NCBI GenBank assembly: GCA_014803815.1
Contig: JAAVAY010000069.1
Span: 1-9,683 of the forward strand
DNA from: Allobaculum sp.
GTDB taxonomy: Bacteria; Bacillota_I; Bacilli_A; Erysipelotrichales; Erysipelotrichaceae
Direction: 5' to 3'
Length of the DNA stretch: 9,683 nt
Made by a program: the position numbers and the translations under genes. The notes under the pieces were generated by a model. That model was not told the origin of the DNA and did not search any database. It saw only the letters and a list, made by a program, of their open reading frames with translations. Shown here piece after piece: positions 7,137-9,683 of the stretch (position 1 is the first letter of the stretch; the number at the start of each line of letters is the position of its first letter).

Positions 7137-7745
7137 TTAGGCTAAATTGGTGGCCCAAGCCGCCCCCGATACTCCCATTTGAAAATAGGATACAAACAAA
7201 ATATCAAGGCCGATGTTGGCTAAACTCGCCACCAATAAAAAGTATAAGGTGGCTTTGCTATGGCCAATTCCTCGTAAAAGAGCTGCCACAATGTTGTAGC
7301 CAAATTGGAAGAATAGTCCTAAAGCATACACTTGAAAATAGGCATCGGCTAAAGACAACAAGCTTTTTGGTGTGGCTAAGATATGTTCTAAAGAAAAGCG
7401 ACTGATCACAAGGGCCAGGACTGTAGCCAAGAGTCCCATTCCAAGGAGCAACAAAAAAGAAGAGGAGGCTTGTTTGCGCAACTCTTTTCTTTGATTGGCT
7501 CCAAAGCGTTGAGTGATCAAAATGCCAGCTTCCGCTGAAAAGCCATTGACGAGTGCTAAAAAAGCTATTGTTAATGCTCCACAAGCGTCTACGGCGGCTA
7601 AAGAGGCTTCGCCCAAAAAATTTCCAACGATCAGAGTATCAACTGTATTGTAAAGTGGTTGAAGCAGCAATCCCAAAAGCACCAGAGTGGTAAACGATAA
7701 AATCGCCTTCCAAGGCGTTTGAGTGGTGAGGGTGCTAGAATTCAT
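7137..7745 (-). pseudogene. MATE-family efflux transporter, N-terminal part (premature TAA)
   Basis: These 202 codons encode the first lobe of a multidrug/toxin extrusion transporter (Na+ or H+ antiporter in the cell membrane). The family start is clear: PWKAILSFTTLVLLGLLLQPLYNTVDTLIVGNFLG, with the YNTVDTLIVG segment typical of MATE helix 1. Hydrophobic helices lie at about residues 13-33, 48-75, 92-115, 134-155 and 164-186, and a sixth begins at 190. The TAA at 7137-7139 falls within helix 6 (GAAWATNLA-stop), so a product from this part alone would lack half the transporter. The ATG at 7745 has no ribosome binding site nearby. A good one (GAGGA) serves instead an out-of-frame ATG at 7765 that ends 1 base out of register at a run of six A. 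The gene is divergent from a decayed LysR regulator. Confidence 0.88.
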
Positions 7746-7765
7746 TTTTTATTTTGGAGGATCAT
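7742..7765 (-). other. Short leader ORF or displaced MATE start
   Basis: The ATG at 7765 has GAGGA 8 bases upstream and encodes MILQNKK before a TGA that overlaps the MATE ATG (…AAAAAATGA). One extra A in the run of six A would fuse this leader in frame to the MATE protein. It may be the original start displaced by a 1-base deletion, or a coupling leader peptide. A small hairpin (GAGGA / TCCTC, 7757-7770) covers this ATG. Confidence 0.4.
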
Positions 7766-7782
7766 TCCTCGTTTCCTCTTTC

Positions 7783-7810
7783 TTTCGCTTTTAGGATAAC
7801 TAAAGCGAAA
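7783..7810. promoter_or_regulatory. Inverted repeat in the MATE/LysR divergent gap
   Basis: TTTCGCTTT (7783-7791) and AAAGCGAAA (7802-7810) form a perfect 9-bp dyad with a 10-base spacer. It lies 38 bases before the MATE ATG, where a regulator or a transcript hairpin could act. Function is inferred from position only. Confidence 0.4.
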
Positions 7811-7841
7811 TCCACAGGAAATGCCTTAACGTAAGAAAATG

Positions 7842-7862
7842 GTTTTTAGAAAATCTAAAAAC
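7842..7862. promoter_or_regulatory. Palindrome with LysR-type operator shape
   Basis: GTTTTTAGA-AAA-TCTAAAAAC is a perfect 9-bp dyad with a 3-base centre, 19 bases upstream of the LysR start. LysR-type regulators bind interrupted AT-rich dyads containing T-N11-A in the gap shared with their divergent target. This site fits that position and shape, so it may be the operator of the now decayed regulator. Confidence 0.45.
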
Positions 7863-7872
7863 AAAAGACGGA

Positions 7873-7913
7873 GGAATAAAGATGGATAGGCACGAATTAA
7901 CCATCTTTATTCC
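7873..7913 (+). repeat. 13-bp inverted repeat over the LysR start codon
   Basis: GGAATAAAGATGG (7873-7885) contains part of the ribosome binding site and the ATG of the LysR remnant. CCATCTTTATTCC (7901-7913) is its exact reverse complement within codons 7-11. In RNA it would form a hairpin with a 15-base loop that hides the start site. Confidence 0.5.
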
Positions 7914-8721
7914 GGTAGCCAATCAGAGAAGCTTTCTAAAAGCTGCCCCAAAGCTATATCTCACACCAATTAGATCCCTAAACTTGAACAACTCGTTAGA
8001 ATGGAGTGGATGAAGCGCACCAACTGCGGAATTACTCTCCCTGTAGCGAGGCGTTCCATGTACCAAGATGCCAAACAAATTGATTACGTTTTCTAATGCA
8101 GCAATCGAAAAAGCCTGTCTGCTTTCTCAAGCTGAACAAAATTCGAGTAGGTACCTCGCTTTTGCGCTCGTGTAAGCCTCTTGTGGATTTATGGGCGGAT
8201 ATCGAAGAAGGCCACACCTCCTTTCAGCTTCGCCTTATCCCCTTTGACGATCATCCTACTGGTTTAAACTTTATGCTCAGCCAACTTGGAAGGCAGATCG
8301 ATTGTTTATAGGTCCTTGCGATTCCATTGACTAGCCAAAGCGCTATAACATCCTTCTTTTCCATTCCTTGTCGCCCGCCGTACCGTATAACCATCTCTTA
8401 GCTAAGAAAAAGAAACTCACCTGGTTTGATCTAGAAGGAGAAACGTTTTTCATGGTGCGCTGTGACATCATAATGCTTTGCATGATGAGATCTTAGAAAA
8501 TCATCCGCAGATCAAAATTGTGGATGCATTGAATTTTTACGATCCATCTGTCTTTAATGAGTGTGTAGAGATGAACTATGTCATGGAAACCTTAGACATT
8601 TGGAAAGATGTTTATCCTGATACCACTACCGATGGAGTGGGAATATAAAATCCCATATGGTCTGGTGTAGGTGAAATCGGCTTTTTCGAACGTTCGTGAC
8701 TTTATGATTTTAATCCACTAA
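7882..8721 (+). pseudogene. LysR-type transcriptional regulator, heavily decayed
   Basis: No single frame is open, but fragments in changing frames give a complete LysR protein in order. The start (GGAGGA 5 bases before the ATG) reads MDRHELTIFIPVANQRSFLKAA, then LTPIRSLNLNNSLEWSG, the LysR HTH, up to a stop at 8011. The frame at 8010 gives KRTNCGITLPVARRSMYQDA, the end of the HTH, to a stop at 8094. The frame at 8092 gives SNAAIEKACLLSQAE. The frame at about 8135-8310 gives IRVGTSLLRSCKPLVDLW, LIPFDD and LSQLGRQIDCL, the start of the substrate domain. The frame at 8311-8493 gives GPCDSID-stop-PKRYNILLF and HLLAKKKKLTWFDLEGE. The frame at 8484-8639 gives ENHPQIKIVDALNFYDPS and METLDIWKDVYP. 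The frame at 8635-8721 gives EWEYKIPYGLV-stop and FSNVRDFMILIH. That is at least five frame changes plus in-frame stops at 8332 and 8668. It is divergent from the MATE remnant, its likely former target. Confidence 0.88.
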
Positions 8722-8769
8722 AAAATCGCTTCACAAGAAAACAGCTAAGCCTAAAAGATTACTGTGTAG

Positions 8770-8794
8770 GCGAATTTCTATATTCGCTTTTTTT
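8770..8794 (+). terminator. Rho-independent terminator of the LysR remnant
   Basis: GCGAAT (8770-8775) and ATTCGC (8782-8787) form a stem with a 6-base loop, followed by seven T. It lies 48 bases after the last LysR codon and overlaps the stop codon of the convergent gene at 8793. Confidence 0.7.
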
Positions 8795-9116
8795 AAGGAA
8801 CTAGAAGTTTTAAGGTTCGGGCGATGGCAATATAACAAGGCGATCCCGAACTCAATAAAATGGAGATGACTTCATGAAGGGAAAGCCCATGAAATGTTCC
8901 CCGATTTTTGGATTCCTTTGAGGTATCGACATTGTAGAAATTGAGTAAGCACTTTGAAAAATAACCATAAAGATCTCTATGACCAAATAACTCATATTCT
9001 ATTTCTTTTACTCCTTGGCCTTTAATGAGATAACGATAGAGCACCTGGGCTGCTACCCATTCAATAGGAGTATCTTGAGCATAGTTAGGATTGATTGGTT
9101 CCAAAAGTTTTATCAT
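8793..9116 (-). CDS. Small conserved-looking protein of unknown function (107 aa)
   Basis: The start at 9116 is chosen because GGAGG lies 4 bases upstream of the ATG. An in-frame ATG at 9170 would add 18 residues, which would run over this ribosome binding site. The protein starts MIKLLEPINPNYAQDTPIEW and contains WVAAQVLYRYLIKGQGVKEIEYELFG, followed by a Phe/Tyr-rich stretch (GYFSKCLLNFYNVDTS). The C-terminus is hydrophobic (SGSPCYIAIARTLKLLVP). It has no signal peptide, no clear membrane span and no motif I recognise. It has two Cys far apart and no metal site. It stands alone between the LysR remnant and the second tRNA cluster. The strong ribosome binding site and uninterrupted frame in a decayed neighbourhood argue for a real gene, but no function can be given. 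Confidence 0.65.
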   Translation of the reverse strand: MIKLLEPINPNYAQDTPIEWVAAQVLYRYLIKGQGVKEIEYELFGHRDLYGYFSKCLLNFYNVDTSKESKNRGTFHGLSLHEVISILLSSGSPCYIAIARTLKLLVP

Positions 9117-9436
9117 AATTCCTCCACTGTTGAGGAAACTATAGCAGCCTTCTATAAAAAGAAGACTCAAGCAGCTCTTTTAAGATAATTTGTTCGAGGT
9201 AAAAGGCTTATTTGTCTAATTTGTAAAACGAAGCCTTAAATAAAAAAATGATAGGAAACTTGCGACTTCAAAAGTTCTAGAAATAAAAGGTTAGAAGTCC
9301 AAAAGGAATGAGCTCTTTTTAGGGATGGCCTTCTAAACGCAGGAGTAGTGATGAGACGAGAAGTTTGGTAAAAGTTTATCGAAAAGGGGCTTGCCTTTTT
9401 ACTATCCCTTTTGGTAGGATAATGGACGTAACGCAT
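9117..9436. other. Intergenic region between small gene and second tRNA cluster
   Basis: This stretch holds the ribosome binding site of the small gene at its left end and the tRNA promoter at its right end. In between I see no convincing gene. One loose dyad (AAGGCTT near 9206, AAGCCTT near 9231) could be a hairpin but has no T-run on either side. The sequence may be decayed coding DNA, though no family is recognisable. Confidence 0.5.
9391..9420 (+). promoter_or_regulatory. Candidate promoter of the second tRNA cluster
   Basis: TTGCCT (9391-9396) and TAGGAT (9415-9420) are 18 bases apart, and tRNA-Val begins 17 bases later. Both boxes depart from consensus, but position and spacing fit. 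Confidence 0.45.
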
Positions 9437-9512
9437 GGAGACTTAGCTCAGTTGGGAGAGCGTCTGCCTTACAAGCAGAGGGTCAGCGGTTCGAGCCCGT
9501 TAGTCTCCACCA
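9437..9512 (+). tRNA. tRNA-Val (anticodon UAC), second identical copy
   Basis: Same 76 bases as the gene at 6109-6184, with GGAGACT/AGTCTCC acceptor, CTTACAA anticodon loop and encoded CCA. The flanks differ, so the shared unit is only the tRNA gene itself. Confidence 0.97.
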
Positions 9513-9519
9513 CGATTTT

Positions 9520-9603
9520 GGAGAGATAGCGAAGTGGCTAAACGCGGCTGACTGTAACTCAGTTCCTTCGGGTTCGGCAGTTCGAATCTGCCTCTCTCCA
9601 CCA
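9520..9603 (+). tRNA. tRNA-Tyr (anticodon GUA)
   Basis: The acceptor GGAGAGA pairs with TCTCTCC, then A and CCA. The anticodon arm CTGA-CTGTAAC-TCAG gives GTA. A long variable arm (around TTCCTTCGGGTT) makes it class II, as expected for bacterial tRNA-Tyr. Length is 84 nt, and it lies 7 bases after tRNA-Val. Confidence 0.96.
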
Positions 9604-9605
9604 CT

Positions 9606-9679
9606 GCAGGTGTAGTTCAATGGTAGAACTTCAGCCTTCCAAGCTGACTACGTGAGTTCGATTCTCATCACCTGCTCCA
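9606..9679 (+). tRNA. tRNA-Gly (anticodon UCC)
   Basis: The acceptor GCAGGTG pairs with CACCTGC, discriminator T, then CCA. The anticodon arm CAGC-CTTCCAA-GCTG gives TCC. Only 2 bases separate it from tRNA-Tyr. The cluster may continue past the window. Length is 74 nt. Confidence 0.96.
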
Positions 9680-9683
9680 TTTT

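Noticed and set aside
7137..7139. Programmed readthrough or recoding of the MATE stop
   Set aside because: The codon is TAA, not UGA or UAG, and no downstream recoding structure is evident; nonsense mutation or sequence error is simpler.
8096..8311. 71-residue ORF as an independent gene
   Set aside because: Residues from about IRVGTSLL onward match the start of a LysR substrate-binding domain and continue the LysR fragments before and after it in other frames; it is part of the pseudogene.
9236..9436. 66-residue minus-strand ORF before the second tRNA cluster
   Set aside because: It runs through the tRNA promoter, has no ribosome binding site and an unconvincing composition.

Overview
The window looks like chromosomal DNA from a low-to-moderate-GC Gram-positive bacterium (Bacillota). 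The basis is strong AGGAGG-type ribosome binding sites, tRNA genes with encoded CCA ends, T-tract hairpin terminators, a Firmicutes-style FeoA/FeoA/FeoB set and an OmpR/HisKA two-component pair. An Erysipelotrichales-like or Clostridia-like host is possible, but the sequence alone does not settle the genus.

Left part, all on the minus strand. Bases 1-192 hold the start of a small membrane protein cut by the window edge. A terminator (303-334) separates it from the ferrous-iron uptake operon feoA2-feoA1-feoB (3022 down to 408). The operon has an unusual upstream region: three direct copies and one inverted copy of a roughly 20-bp GTTAG-containing motif. One copy forms a perfect 16-bp inverted repeat with the inverted copy, which suggests a metal-responsive or other repressor. 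A terminator (3232-3278) closes the preceding operon, an OmpR-type response regulator and its sensor kinase (5264 down to 3308) whose genes overlap by 8 bases.

Middle. A SprT-like zinc metalloprotease (5454-5999, plus) is transcribed away from the regulator. It is followed by a tRNA cluster, Val(UAC)-Thr(UGU)-Lys(UUU), with its own promoter. A strong bidirectional hairpin (6381-6418) separates these tRNAs from a convergent MATE transporter.

Right part. This is a decaying accessory segment. The MATE transporter (7745 down to 6390, minus) is split by one in-frame TAA. Divergent from it lies a badly decayed LysR-type regulator (7882-8721, plus), recognisable along its whole length but carrying several frame changes and stops. 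They look like a former regulator/target pair that has lost function. The LysR terminator is still intact and overlaps the end of a small convergent gene of unknown function (9116 down to 8793). A second tRNA cluster, Val(UAC)-Tyr(GUA)-Gly(UCC), ends the window. Its tRNA-Val is identical over 76 bases to the first one, so the segment holding the decayed genes sits between two direct repeats 3,328 bp apart.

No novel defence or mobile system was found. The most interesting points are the feo upstream repeats, the joint decay of the LysR/MATE pair, and the tRNA-Val repeats that flank it.
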